A model generated the notes under the pieces. It saw only the letters and a program-made list of their open reading frames with translations. It did not search any database and was not told the DNA's origin. This document shows positions 33,083 to 40,777 of a DNA stretch of 64,000 bases, in pieces. Made by a program: the position numbers and the translations under genes. How positions within the stretch are numbered: position 1 is the stretch's first letter; the number at the start of each line of letters is the position of its first letter. This DNA is from Dyadobacter crusticola DSM 16708 (GTDB lineage Bacteria > Bacteroidota > Bacteroidia > Cytophagales > Spirosomataceae). The DNA is taken from positions 62,001 to 126,000 of the forward strand of contig NZ_JNJB01000011.1 of NCBI RefSeq assembly GCF_000701505.1, in the 5' to 3' direction.

Positions 33083-34525
33083 TTATGCTTCGGCAACCTT
33101 TTGATTCAGCTTGACAAGGTAGTCAGCAAACGCCAGCATTTTTTCCTCGCCAAAATAAGGAGCCATTATTTGAATTCCAATTGGCATTCCGTTCGCATCT
33201 GCTCCATTTGGAATTGCGATAGCAGGATTACCAACCACATTCGCCTGCACAGTGAAGATATCCGCAAGATACATTTGTAAAGGATCTTCTGTCTTTTCAC
33301 CAATTGTAAAGGCTGTTGTAGGTGTGACGGGTGAAATCAGGAAATCAAATTGTTCAAAGAACCGGTTTGTTTCCTCCCGCACCAATCTTCTAACGCGTTG
33401 CGCTTTGGTATAGTATGCGTCGTAGTAATTTGCACTCAAAACAAAAGTACCCAGTAAAATCCGCCTGCGAACTTCCGCTCCAAATGCTTCTGTCCTGGTC
33501 TTTTTATACATTGATTCCAGATCAACGGACTCAGGACTCCTGTAACCATATCTTACACCGTCAAAACGCGACAAGTTAGAACTTGCCTCAGCTGTTGTCA
33601 GGATATAATAAGTAGGCAACAGCGAATCGAGCAATTTCATCTCCACCGGAACTACCTCGTGGCCTTCTGCCCTGAGACGATCCAGCAAGTCCATTGTCTG
33701 CTGGCGAATAGCATAAGAAATAGCCTCGTTTTCAACAGAATCGCGTAGGTAACCGATTCTGGCTTTTTCCGTAAATTCTAATTCAGTTGAATAGGAAGGT
33801 ACTTTCTGCGTGGAAACCGTGCTGTCAAAATCGTCAGCTCCCGCCATGATTTCGAGCAGCAATGCTGCATCCGAAACACTTTTGGTAATGGGCCCGATGC
33901 AATCGAAAGAAGATGCGTAGGCTATTAATCCGTACCTCGAAATCCTTCCGTAAGACGGCTTGACACCCACAACCCCGCAGAATGCAGCGGGCTGCCGCAC
34001 CGACCCACCAGTATCGCTACCTAGTGAAGCGTGGCACAAACCTGCCTGAACTGCCACTGCCGAACCACCCGAAGAACCACCCGGCACTTTGGTATTGTCT
34101 GCTGCATTCAGCACCGGTCCGAAAGATGAATTTTCGTTGGAAGATCCCATTGCAAACTCATCGCAGTTCTGCCGGCCGATTACAATTGCGTCTTCATCGA
34201 GTAACCGCTGAACAGCAGTAGCTGTGAATGGCGCAACATAAGAATCGAGTATTTGGCTGGCAGCCTGTAAAGCGTGGCCTTTGTAGGAAAGTACGTCCTT
34301 TAATCCAATCACCATTCCGGCAAGCCTGCCTGCGGTACCGTTAGCAATTTTCTGATCAACGGTGGCGGCTTGTTCCCTTGCTTCGCTTGAATATACTTCA
34401 ACGAAAGCGTTCAGATGGGAATTGGATTCAATCTTGTGTAAGTAATGCTCAACTAACTCGACGCAGGTCAGACCTCCTTTACGCAAATCTTCCTGAATTT
34501 CAGCTAGCGTCAGATACTCTTTCAA
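33083..34525 (-). CDS. gatA: Aspartyl/glutamyl-tRNA amidotransferase subunit A
   Basis: 480 residues of the amidase-signature family. The catalytic triad is visible: K76 in VIGLKDVLSYKG, cis-Ser S151 in VPGGSSGGSAVAVQ and nucleophile S175 in GSDTGGSVRQPAAFCG. These are each exactly three residues earlier than in the S. aureus enzyme. The GatA-specific GRQNCDEFAMGSSNENSSFG stretch separates it from other amidases. It generates ammonia from glutamine for amidation of Glu-tRNA(Gln)/Asp-tRNA(Asn); GatB and GatC are not in this window. The start codon is TTG at 34525, with an N-terminus (MKEYLTLAEIQEDL) that matches family members. Confidence 0.97.
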   Translation of the reverse strand: MKEYLTLAEIQEDLRKGGLTCVELVEHYLHKIESNSHLNAFVEVYSSEAREQAATVDQKIANGTAGRLAGMVIGLKDVLSYKGHALQAASQILDSYVAPFTATAVQRLLDEDAIVIGRQNCDEFAMGSSNENSSFGPVLNAADNTKVPGGSSGGSAVAVQAGLCHASLGSDTGGSVRQPAAFCGVVGVKPSYGRISRYGLIAYASSFDCIGPITKSVSDAALLLEIMAGADDFDSTVSTQKVPSYSTELEFTEKARIGYLRDSVENEAISYAIRQQTMDLLDRLRAEGHEVVPVEMKLLDSLLPTYYILTTAEASSNLSRFDGVRYGYRSPESVDLESMYKKTRTEAFGAEVRRRILLGTFVLSANYYDAYYTKAQRVRRLVREETNRFFEQFDFLISPVTPTTAFTIGEKTEDPLQMYLADIFTVQANVVGNPAIAIPNGADANGMPIGIQIMAPYFGEEKMLAFADYLVKLNQKVAEA

Positions 34526-34558
34526 TGTAAATTATTTGTGGGGTTGTAAATAAATAAT

Positions 34559-34591
34559 CAGAGCCATTAAGGGATTAGCTTAAAGGCTCTG
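34559..34591 (-). terminator. Weak hairpin after tatA
   Basis: CAGAGCC at 34559-34565 pairs with GGCTCTG at 34585-34591 across a 19-nt loop. On the minus strand it is followed by ATTATTTATTT rather than a clean T-run, so termination may be partial before gatA. Confidence 0.45.
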
Positions 34592-34620
34592 GTTATACCT
34601 TCTTCAATAAGATGGAAGCG

Positions 34621-34821
34621 TTATTTGGGGTCTTCCATGCTTTTTTCAATATTTTCCTTAACGTCTTTAGTAGCGTTTTTGAATTCATTGATACCCTGCC
34701 CCAAACCGCGCATCAACTCGGGAATTTTCTTCGCACCGAAGAAGAGTAAAACGAACAAGGCAACAAAAAATATCTCCTGTCCCCCCAATCCCATAAATGC
34801 CAAAACGGTTGCTGATTCCAT
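34621..34821 (-). CDS. tatA: Twin-arginine translocase subunit TatA
   Basis: 66 residues. One N-terminal membrane helix ([20 protein letters not shown]) is followed by the hinge and amphipathic helix [20 protein letters not shown] and a charged tail. F-G-x-K-K-I-P-E-L is the family hallmark. TatA forms the pore for folded proteins with twin-arginine signals; TatC is not here. At least three proteins in this window (starting at 2306, 3459 and 17634) carry such signals. It lies between a DUF1232 gene and gatA on the same strand. Confidence 0.95.
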   Translation of the reverse strand: MESATVLAFMGLGGQEIFFVALFVLLFFGAKKIPELMRGLGQGINEFKNATKDVKENIEKSMEDPK

Positions 34822-34890
34822 ATCTGTTTCTTTTATATTGTTTACAAAAATAAAAATTCTTTTCTACAGAAACTACTAAAAGGTTCTGTT

Positions 34891-35322
34891 TTATCCTATG
34901 TTAATCGAATTTCTCCGCTTTTCCCACTCACCAAATTTACTCACATCATCACTCAAAGTCTTCACCAGCCAAACCACTAAAGCTACATCGTCAGTTATAC
35001 CTACAATAGGCAGAAAATCAGGGATCAGGTCAATGGGGGATACGAAATAAATTAGCACCGCCACGATTGAAAGCAGACTTTTCCAGGGCAAATTTCGGTA
35101 TTCACCCGAAGCATAAGCCCGCACCATCCGGATCAGTAACTGAACATTCACGGCGAACTCGGCCAGGTTCTCCCGCACTCCTACGCGCTGCAGCTTGCTA
35201 ACGACATCTTTCGCCAGTTCAAGCAGCTTACCCGAGTTACGTGCGTACCGGCCTGCTTTGCCTTTTGCTTTCCTGAAAAAAATCGACTGTAATATTTGTG
35301 TGACCATGGACTTGTTAATCAT
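34891..35322 (-). CDS. DUF1232 (YkvA-like) membrane protein
   Basis: 143 residues from the ATG at 35322; an upstream TTG at 35358 and an ATG at 35307 are alternatives. The DUF1232 core SIVAVLIYFVSPIDLIPDFL, continuing into PIVGITDDVALVVWLVKTL, forms a hydrophobic hairpin with the family S-P-I-D-L-I-P-D motif. The N-terminal half is basic and helical. Function is unknown; members are small inner-membrane proteins. Confidence 0.9.
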   Translation of the reverse strand: MINKSMVTQILQSIFFRKAKGKAGRYARNSGKLLELAKDVVSKLQRVGVRENLAEFAVNVQLLIRMVRAYASGEYRNLPWKSLLSIVAVLIYFVSPIDLIPDFLPIVGITDDVALVVWLVKTLSDDVSKFGEWEKRRNSINIG

Positions 35323-35434
35323 TATACAATGGCAGGAAAAAGTGGTTTTGAATGCCAATATAACTATCTAAATACGTAAAAAATTGCATTTTGGATCACT
35401 GCGGTTACTTTTCCGCCAAAAAATCACATTCCCC

Positions 35435-35466
35435 TTGGTATTAACAAATTATGTATCCTACTTTTA
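35435..35466 (+). promoter_or_regulatory. Candidate promoter of mdh
   Basis: TTG at 35435-35437 and TACTTTTA at 35459-35466, 21 bp apart, approximate the Bacteroidetes promoter (TTTG and TAnnTTTG). The predicted transcription start lies about 40 bp before the mdh ATG. Confidence 0.45.
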
Positions 35467-35515
35467 GGAAAAATTCAAAAAGCATTAGTTTCTATTCAAT
35501 AAACCATATTTCCCT

Positions 35516-36442
35516 ATGAAGATCACTGTTGTAGGCGCGGGCGCCGTTGGTGCAACTACTGCCGATAATATTATTCGTCGTGAGCTGGCAGAGGAGGTCG
35601 TTCTACTCGACATTAAAGAGGGCGTGAGTGAGGGTAAATCGCTTGATATCTATCAGACTGCCGCATTGCTGGGATTCAATACAAAACCAGTCGGCTCCAC
35701 GAATGATTATGAAAAAACAAAAGGATCGGATGTAGTAGTAATCACGTCTGGCTTGCCCCGCAAACCCGGGATGACCAGGGAAGAACTGATCGGAATTAAT
35801 GCCGGAATTGTAAAAGGAGTTACCGAAAATATTCTCAAATATTCACCCAAAGCGATCATCATCGTTGTATCCAATCCAATGGACACGATGACCTACCTGG
35901 CCCTGAAAGAATCGGGTATTCCCAAAAAGCGTCTGATAGGAATGGGCGGCGCATTGGACAGTGCGCGCTTCAAAACTTATCTCGCACTTGCAATGGACGT
36001 TTCGCCGCTCGATATCCACGGAATGGTAATCGGCGGTCACGGTGATACTACCATGATTCCATTGACGCGACTGGCTACTTACAACGGGATTCCGGTAAGC
36101 CGGTTCCTGTCTTCGGAGCAGCTTGAAAAAGTAGCCGCTGATACGATGGTTGGAGGCGCCACGCTCACAAAACTGATCGGTACCTCCGCTTGGTATGCAC
36201 CAGGCGCGGCTACCATGCTTTTGGTTGAAAGTATCGTGCGTAACCAGAAACGCATTGTACCATGCAGCGTATATCTGAATGGAGAGTACGGGCAGAAAGA
36301 TATTTGTATGGGAGTTCCTGTTGTTTTGGGTAGAAATGGATGGGAAAAAATCATCAATCTTCGTCTGAGTGACGCTGAAAAAGCTGCGTTTGAAAAGTCA
36401 GCAGAAGCCGTTCGTTCTATGAATGGCGCGCTAAGTCTCTAA
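35516..36442 (+). CDS. mdh: Malate dehydrogenase
   Basis: 308 residues of the LDH-like MDH group. The NAD motif is VVGAGAVGATTADNI, with D32 in VVLLDIKEG indicating NAD preference. Substrate-binding arginines are R82 and R88 (SGLPRKPGMTREEL) and R151; R82 in place of a neutral residue marks malate rather than lactate. The catalytic histidine is H175 in VIGGHGDTTMIP, with the partner Asp in VSPLDIHGM region. It oxidises malate to oxaloacetate in the TCA cycle. It stands alone between its own candidate promoter and a strong terminator. Confidence 0.97.
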   Translation: MKITVVGAGAVGATTADNIIRRELAEEVVLLDIKEGVSEGKSLDIYQTAALLGFNTKPVGSTNDYEKTKGSDVVVITSGLPRKPGMTREELIGINAGIVKGVTENILKYSPKAIIIVVSNPMDTMTYLALKESGIPKKRLIGMGGALDSARFKTYLALAMDVSPLDIHGMVIGGHGDTTMIPLTRLATYNGIPVSRFLSSEQLEKVAADTMVGGATLTKLIGTSAWYAPGAATMLLVESIVRNQKRIVPCSVYLNGEYGQKDICMGVPVVLGRNGWEKIINLRLSDAEKAAFEKSAEAVRSMNGALSL

Positions 36443-36466
36443 ATTTCTTAAATTGTATTAAGCAAG

Positions 36467-36496
36467 GCCGGCTGGATTCTCCAAGCCGGCTTTTTT
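36467..36496 (+). terminator. Rho-independent terminator of mdh
   Basis: GCCGGCT at 36467-36473 pairs with AGCCGGC at 36484-36490 and is followed directly by six T. Confidence 0.9.
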
Positions 36497-36539
36497 GTTT
36501 TTAACAGTTCATCTCTCTTTAACCCTTTTACACACTTTT

Positions 36540-39332
36540 ATGAAAACACTACTATTAGCTATGTTAATGATTATGAATGCGCTGTGTGCATTCCCGCAAT
36601 CCATTAACGGGAAGGTTACTGATGAAAAAAGCGGATCCGGGCTTCCAGGGGTTTCCATTCTGATCCAGGGTACCAGCCACGGAACTGTTACTGATGCAGA
36701 CGGAAAGTTCTCCTTGGCCGCCGAGCCAGGCACGTACAATCTGGCCGTTTCTTTCATCGGTTACACGACCAAAATAGTCCCCACCATTGTACAGGGCAAT
36801 GCGCCTTCCCTGATCAACATCACGCTTACAGAATCATCTGAGGTACTAACCGAAATAGTAGTCACCGGCTCCCGAAGCGGCGGACGCTCGCGTATAGACT
36901 CCCCTGTTCCGGTAGATATTATCCCGGTATCGCAGATTACCAACAATGTAGGACAAGTCGATATCAATCAGATCCTGACCTACGTGGCGCCTTCGTTTCA
37001 GTCTTCCCGGCAGACTATCTCTGACGGTTCCGACCATATTGACCCCGCACAGCTCCGCGGACTCGGGCCCGATCAGGTGCTGGTTTTGGTAAATGGTAAA
37101 CGCAGACACCAATCGTCGCTCGTGAATGTAAATGGTACCGTCAACCGCGGGACAGTGGGTACCGACCTTAATGCGATTCCTGCAACTGCAGTGGATAAAA
37201 TAGAAATTCTACGAGACGGAGCAGCTGCCCAGTACGGTTCGGATGCAATTGCGGGGGTTATCAACATTATATTAAAATCAAAAACAGGGTTGAGCGGAAA
37301 TGTTTCTTACGGGCAGAACCTGACAAAGTATGACAAGAATTATGTGCTCAACAATGGAAAAGAAGGAACAGTGAATGTGTCCGACGGAGGTACTGCGCAA
37401 GTCGGGTTGAACTATGGATTGAAGATCGGCGAGAGAGGTTTCCTGAACATAACGGGAGAATTTGTGAACCGGGAGGCGACCAACCGTACCGGCACCTACA
37501 CTGGTCAGATCTTCCCGGCAGTAGACGGCGCCATTGTTGATGAGCAGCTGCTTACGCAAAAAGGCCTGACGAGGAACGATTTCGATATGCGGATCGGGAA
37601 TTCGAAAGTGCAGGGCGGCGGCGTAGTCTTGAATGCGAACATACCAGTGTCACCGGCCATGGAGATATATGCATTTGGAGGCTACAACAACAAAAAAGGC
37701 AATGCGGCAGGTTTTTACCGGTACCCTAACTCCATTCCCGCCGCAGTAAGAACAGGAGTACTCGCATTGTATCCGAATGGATTTCTGCCGGAGATCAACA
37801 GCAATGTGAATGATATTTCGGCAGCTGCCGGTTTGCGCGGAAAATTAGGTCAGTGGCGGTTTGATCTGAGTAACACTTTTGGCAAAAACAACTTTGACTA
37901 TACCATCTCCAATTCTATCAACTACACACAGATCAACACGGCGACGATGATCCAGCGCGAGTTCAATGCCGGAGGGAATGGATTTTCCCAGAATACGATC
38001 AATCTGGATTTGAACAGAAAGTTGGAGGTTCTTTCGGGACTCAATGTAGGAGTCGGCGCCGAGCAGCGGACTGACAAATACACAATCACTGCGGGAGAAG
38101 AAGCTTCTTACAAAAACTATGATGTAGCTGCCGGAGTAGCGGCCGGGGCTCAGGTATTTTCAGGGTTCTTTCCTCAGAATGCAGGATCTCACTCGCGGAG
38201 CAGCGTTGCAGGCTATATAGACCTTGAACAAGACCTTACGAAAAAGTGGGTACTCAGTGCAGCCCTGCGCTTCGAGCATTATTCTGACTTTGGAAATACA
38301 TTGAACTACAAGTTTGCTACACGTTACAAGATTACAGACGGAATTGCATTCAGGGCTTCGGCGAGCACGGGGTTCAGGGCTCCCTCTTTGCAGCAGCGAT
38401 ATTATGCCAAGACCAATACCCTTTTCGTTACGCAAAACGGCCAGCAGGTAGCGCAGGAAAGCGGCACCTTTACAAACGACAGTCGTCCCGCAGCTATTCT
38501 GGGTATCCCAAAACTGAAACAGGAAACCTCGCAAAGCTTTACAGTAGGAACAACCATTCAGGTTTCAAATGCATTGGAGCTCACTGTAGATGCATACCAG
38601 ATTGACATTGACAACCGCATTGTACTCACCAATAACTTCAATGACGGCGGGAATGCAGATTTAAAGGCACAGCTTGCGGCAGCAAATGCAACTACTGCCA
38701 ATTTCTTTTCCAATGCGGTAAATACTCGTTCCAGAGGAGTTGAGGGCGTACTTTCCTACCATACCAAATTCTCAGGTAATCAATCTTTGAAGGCTGTGCT
38801 GGCGGGTACTTTCATTCAAAATGAAGTAAAGAAAGGCGCTGACGGAAAACCTGTTATTCATGCGTCCGATATCCTGATCCAGACAAAACAGGTAAACACT
38901 TACTTCAACCGGGAAGATCAAAGCAGGTTTGAAGTGGCCAGTCCGAAGAACAAACAAAGCCTGACAGTCAATTACAATGCGGGAAAACTGGGCATTATGT
39001 TACGCGCCGTGCGCTTTGGCGAGGTTACTTACCTGGATCCAACCATAGACCCGAACAAGCCTGACTCCTGGCCTGTAAATGCATTGACAGGAAAGAAAGA
39101 AACGCTGGATCAAACGTTTGGCGCGAAAGTAGTTACTGATATCGCAGTGAATTACAACCTGACCAGGGGAATCAATCTGTCGGTGGGAGCGAATAATGTA
39201 TTTGATGTGTACCAGGACAAACACACGCATTCAGGTAATGTGAGCCTTGGACGGTTTGTGTATTCGCGGCGCGTCCAGCAAATGGGTGTTAATGGAAGGT
39301 ATATTTTTGCGAGACTCAATTTCAACTTTTGA
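36540..39332 (+). CDS. TonB-dependent outer-membrane receptor
   Basis: 930 residues from the ATG at 36540, which opens a signal peptide (MKTLLLAMLMIMNALCAFPQ); an upstream in-frame ATG lies inside the mdh terminator. Residues 20-105 form a carboxypeptidase-regulatory-like domain (INGKVTDEKSGSGLPGVSIL). The plug follows (EIVVTGSRSGGRSRIDSPVP, then AQLRGLGPDQVLVLVNGKRR and GSDAIAGVINIILKSK). The rest is a 22-stranded barrel ending in VNGRYIFARLNFNF with the terminal Phe. It is a classical FecA/CirA-like receptor rather than SusC, and no SusD follows. The ligand is unknown; an iron chelate or cofactor is possible. Confidence 0.95.
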   Translation: MKTLLLAMLMIMNALCAFPQSINGKVTDEKSGSGLPGVSILIQGTSHGTVTDADGKFSLAAEPGTYNLAVSFIGYTTKIVPTIVQGNAPSLINITLTESSEVLTEIVVTGSRSGGRSRIDSPVPVDIIPVSQITNNVGQVDINQILTYVAPSFQSSRQTISDGSDHIDPAQLRGLGPDQVLVLVNGKRRHQSSLVNVNGTVNRGTVGTDLNAIPATAVDKIEILRDGAAAQYGSDAIAGVINIILKSKTGLSGNVSYGQNLTKYDKNYVLNNGKEGTVNVSDGGTAQVGLNYGLKIGERGFLNITGEFVNREATNRTGTYTGQIFPAVDGAIVDEQLLTQKGLTRNDFDMRIGNSKVQGGGVVLNANIPVSPAMEIYAFGGYNNKKGNAAGFYRYPNSIPAAVRTGVLALYPNGFLPEINSNVNDISAAAGLRGKLGQWRFDLSNTFGKNNFDYTISNSINYTQINTATMIQREFNAGGNGFSQNTINLDLNRKLEVLSGLNVGVGAEQRTDKYTITAGEEASYKNYDVAAGVAAGAQVFSGFFPQNAGSHSRSSVAGYIDLEQDLTKKWVLSAALRFEHYSDFGNTLNYKFATRYKITDGIAFRASASTGFRAPSLQQRYYAKTNTLFVTQNGQQVAQESGTFTNDSRPAAILGIPKLKQETSQSFTVGTTIQVSNALELTVDAYQIDIDNRIVLTNNFNDGGNADLKAQLAAANATTANFFSNAVNTRSRGVEGVLSYHTKFSGNQSLKAVLAGTFIQNEVKKGADGKPVIHASDILIQTKQVNTYFNREDQSRFEVASPKNKQSLTVNYNAGKLGIMLRAVRFGEVTYLDPTIDPNKPDSWPVNALTGKKETLDQTFGAKVVTDIAVNYNLTRGINLSVGANNVFDVYQDKHTHSGNVSLGRFVYSRRVQQMGVNGRYIFARLNFNF

Positions 39333-39339
39333 CAAATAA

Positions 39340-39379
39340 AAAAGAGCGGACGAAGCCATGCTGCTCCGCCTGCTCTTTT
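39340..39379. terminator. Bidirectional terminator between convergent genes
   Basis: AAAAGAGC at 39340-39347 and GCTCTTTT at 39372-39379 can pair, with further imperfect pairing of the GC-rich inside. A-rich and T-rich flanks on both sides suit termination of the receptor gene and of the porin gene, which converge here. Confidence 0.75.
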
Positions 39380-39392
39380 CCTTAGCTCTATG

Positions 39393-40769
39393 TTATATTG
39401 AAACCTGGTACTGCAAAGTCACAGCCCCGCGCCGGCCGCTTGCTTCCAGCTCATTGACAACATTGCTGTTGCGGTAAATGGGCCTGTTCTCATAGTTGAG
39501 CGACATTTTGCCGTTGTGTCCTTTGATCAGCCAGTTTAGCCCAACATTGAAAACACTCATTCCGTCACGAAGGCGTTCATAATCTGCATATTGCAGCGAA
39601 GCGTAAGGCATTAACGTACCATGACTGCCCAGTAATCCGTCTTTAAACTTAAACCCTGCCTGAGAATAGATCACACTGCCTGTTCCAAACATCGGATACG
39701 CATTTCCCTGGGTGCCGCTCGCACCGGAAATCGGCTGAGTAGTGCCGGTAGCAGGGTTCATAATTCCATTGTAGCGCAGGTAGCCTCTGCCGTAATCAGT
39801 ATTAAAGTAACCTAAGTAGGCAGAAACAGCAGTACCTTTTACATTATCAACGGGCATATCCAGGTAAGCCGCCACCGACCACAGTGTCATATTGTGATAC
39901 AGTGTGTCCGCACCTTCTCTTCTCCATGTTGCATTTTTACGGGCGTTGATACCGGCTTCGATGTTCAAAACCCGGCGTTTCCCGAGATAAGTACCTGCTA
40001 AGTACCCCGGGGTTGTGTTATCGTCGGTGTCAAAAATGTTGTAGATCAGCAATCCTTCAAACTGCTTATGATTGCCACGTTGTGAAAAGACTGCATTCTG
40101 ATTAATTGCAGCCGGCGCTGACCCATTCGTTTCAACAGGGAAAGGATCTGCAACACCAACCCGGTAGTTTACCTTACCAATTTGTCCCCGGCTGTAAATA
40201 GCCAGCTTTCTGGCAAACTGGTCAGTTTGATCGACAGTCGCCTGCGCAAAAACAGGCACATCCATTGTCATGATAGAACCAATACCAGGTTGAGAAAACC
40301 GCGAGAATCCATTAACAATTGTCAACCCGCCCCCAAAACGAATGAAGCTCGTTCCTTTTCGCTGGATTTCATACTCGCCTAAAGCATCGTGAAAGAATGC
40401 AGCGACTTTCCTGTTGCTGGGCGTTCCGGCGTTATTATAGGCGGGGAAGGCACTTACCTTGTTGAAATTGTTCATTCCAAACTGGGTATAGAAGAAGATC
40501 CGGTCTGTGATTTGTCCGAACAGCTGCAAGCGGGTTCTGCGGAGCCCGATGTCGAATGTGTTTGTTTTTGGATCGCCAAGTACGGTAGTCCCGGGGTTAC
40601 TTTCATTGAAACGGAACCATGCCTGATTCGTGAAAGTTACTTTTACATAATGTGAACCTGATTCGTTAAGATTGTACCGAATGTCAGTTCTGGTATTGTC
40701 GTCTGTTGGTTTTACCTGCGCCATTGCAACTGACGAGGTAAGCAAGAAAATAGAAAGTATTTTTTTCAT
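39393..40769 (-). CDS. Outer-membrane porin, phosphate-selective-porin-like
   Basis: 458 residues with a signal peptide (MKKILSIFLLTSSVAMAQ). The strands VKVTFTNQAWFRFNESNPGT, FDIGLRRTRLQLFGQITDRI and FFYTQFGMNNFNKVSAF resemble the OprO/P-like porin group of Bacteroidetes. Later strands (GTLMPYASLQYADYERLRDG, NGKMSLNYENRPIYRNSNVV) are rich in Tyr and Gly. It ends VTLQYQVSI, without the usual terminal aromatic. Its start is only 8 bp from the divergent regulator gene. The permeant is not evident. Confidence 0.85.
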   Translation of the reverse strand: MKKILSIFLLTSSVAMAQVKPTDDNTRTDIRYNLNESGSHYVKVTFTNQAWFRFNESNPGTTVLGDPKTNTFDIGLRRTRLQLFGQITDRIFFYTQFGMNNFNKVSAFPAYNNAGTPSNRKVAAFFHDALGEYEIQRKGTSFIRFGGGLTIVNGFSRFSQPGIGSIMTMDVPVFAQATVDQTDQFARKLAIYSRGQIGKVNYRVGVADPFPVETNGSAPAAINQNAVFSQRGNHKQFEGLLIYNIFDTDDNTTPGYLAGTYLGKRRVLNIEAGINARKNATWRREGADTLYHNMTLWSVAAYLDMPVDNVKGTAVSAYLGYFNTDYGRGYLRYNGIMNPATGTTQPISGASGTQGNAYPMFGTGSVIYSQAGFKFKDGLLGSHGTLMPYASLQYADYERLRDGMSVFNVGLNWLIKGHNGKMSLNYENRPIYRNSNVVNELEASGRRGAVTLQYQVSI

Positions 40770-40777
40770 TTGTTGAC

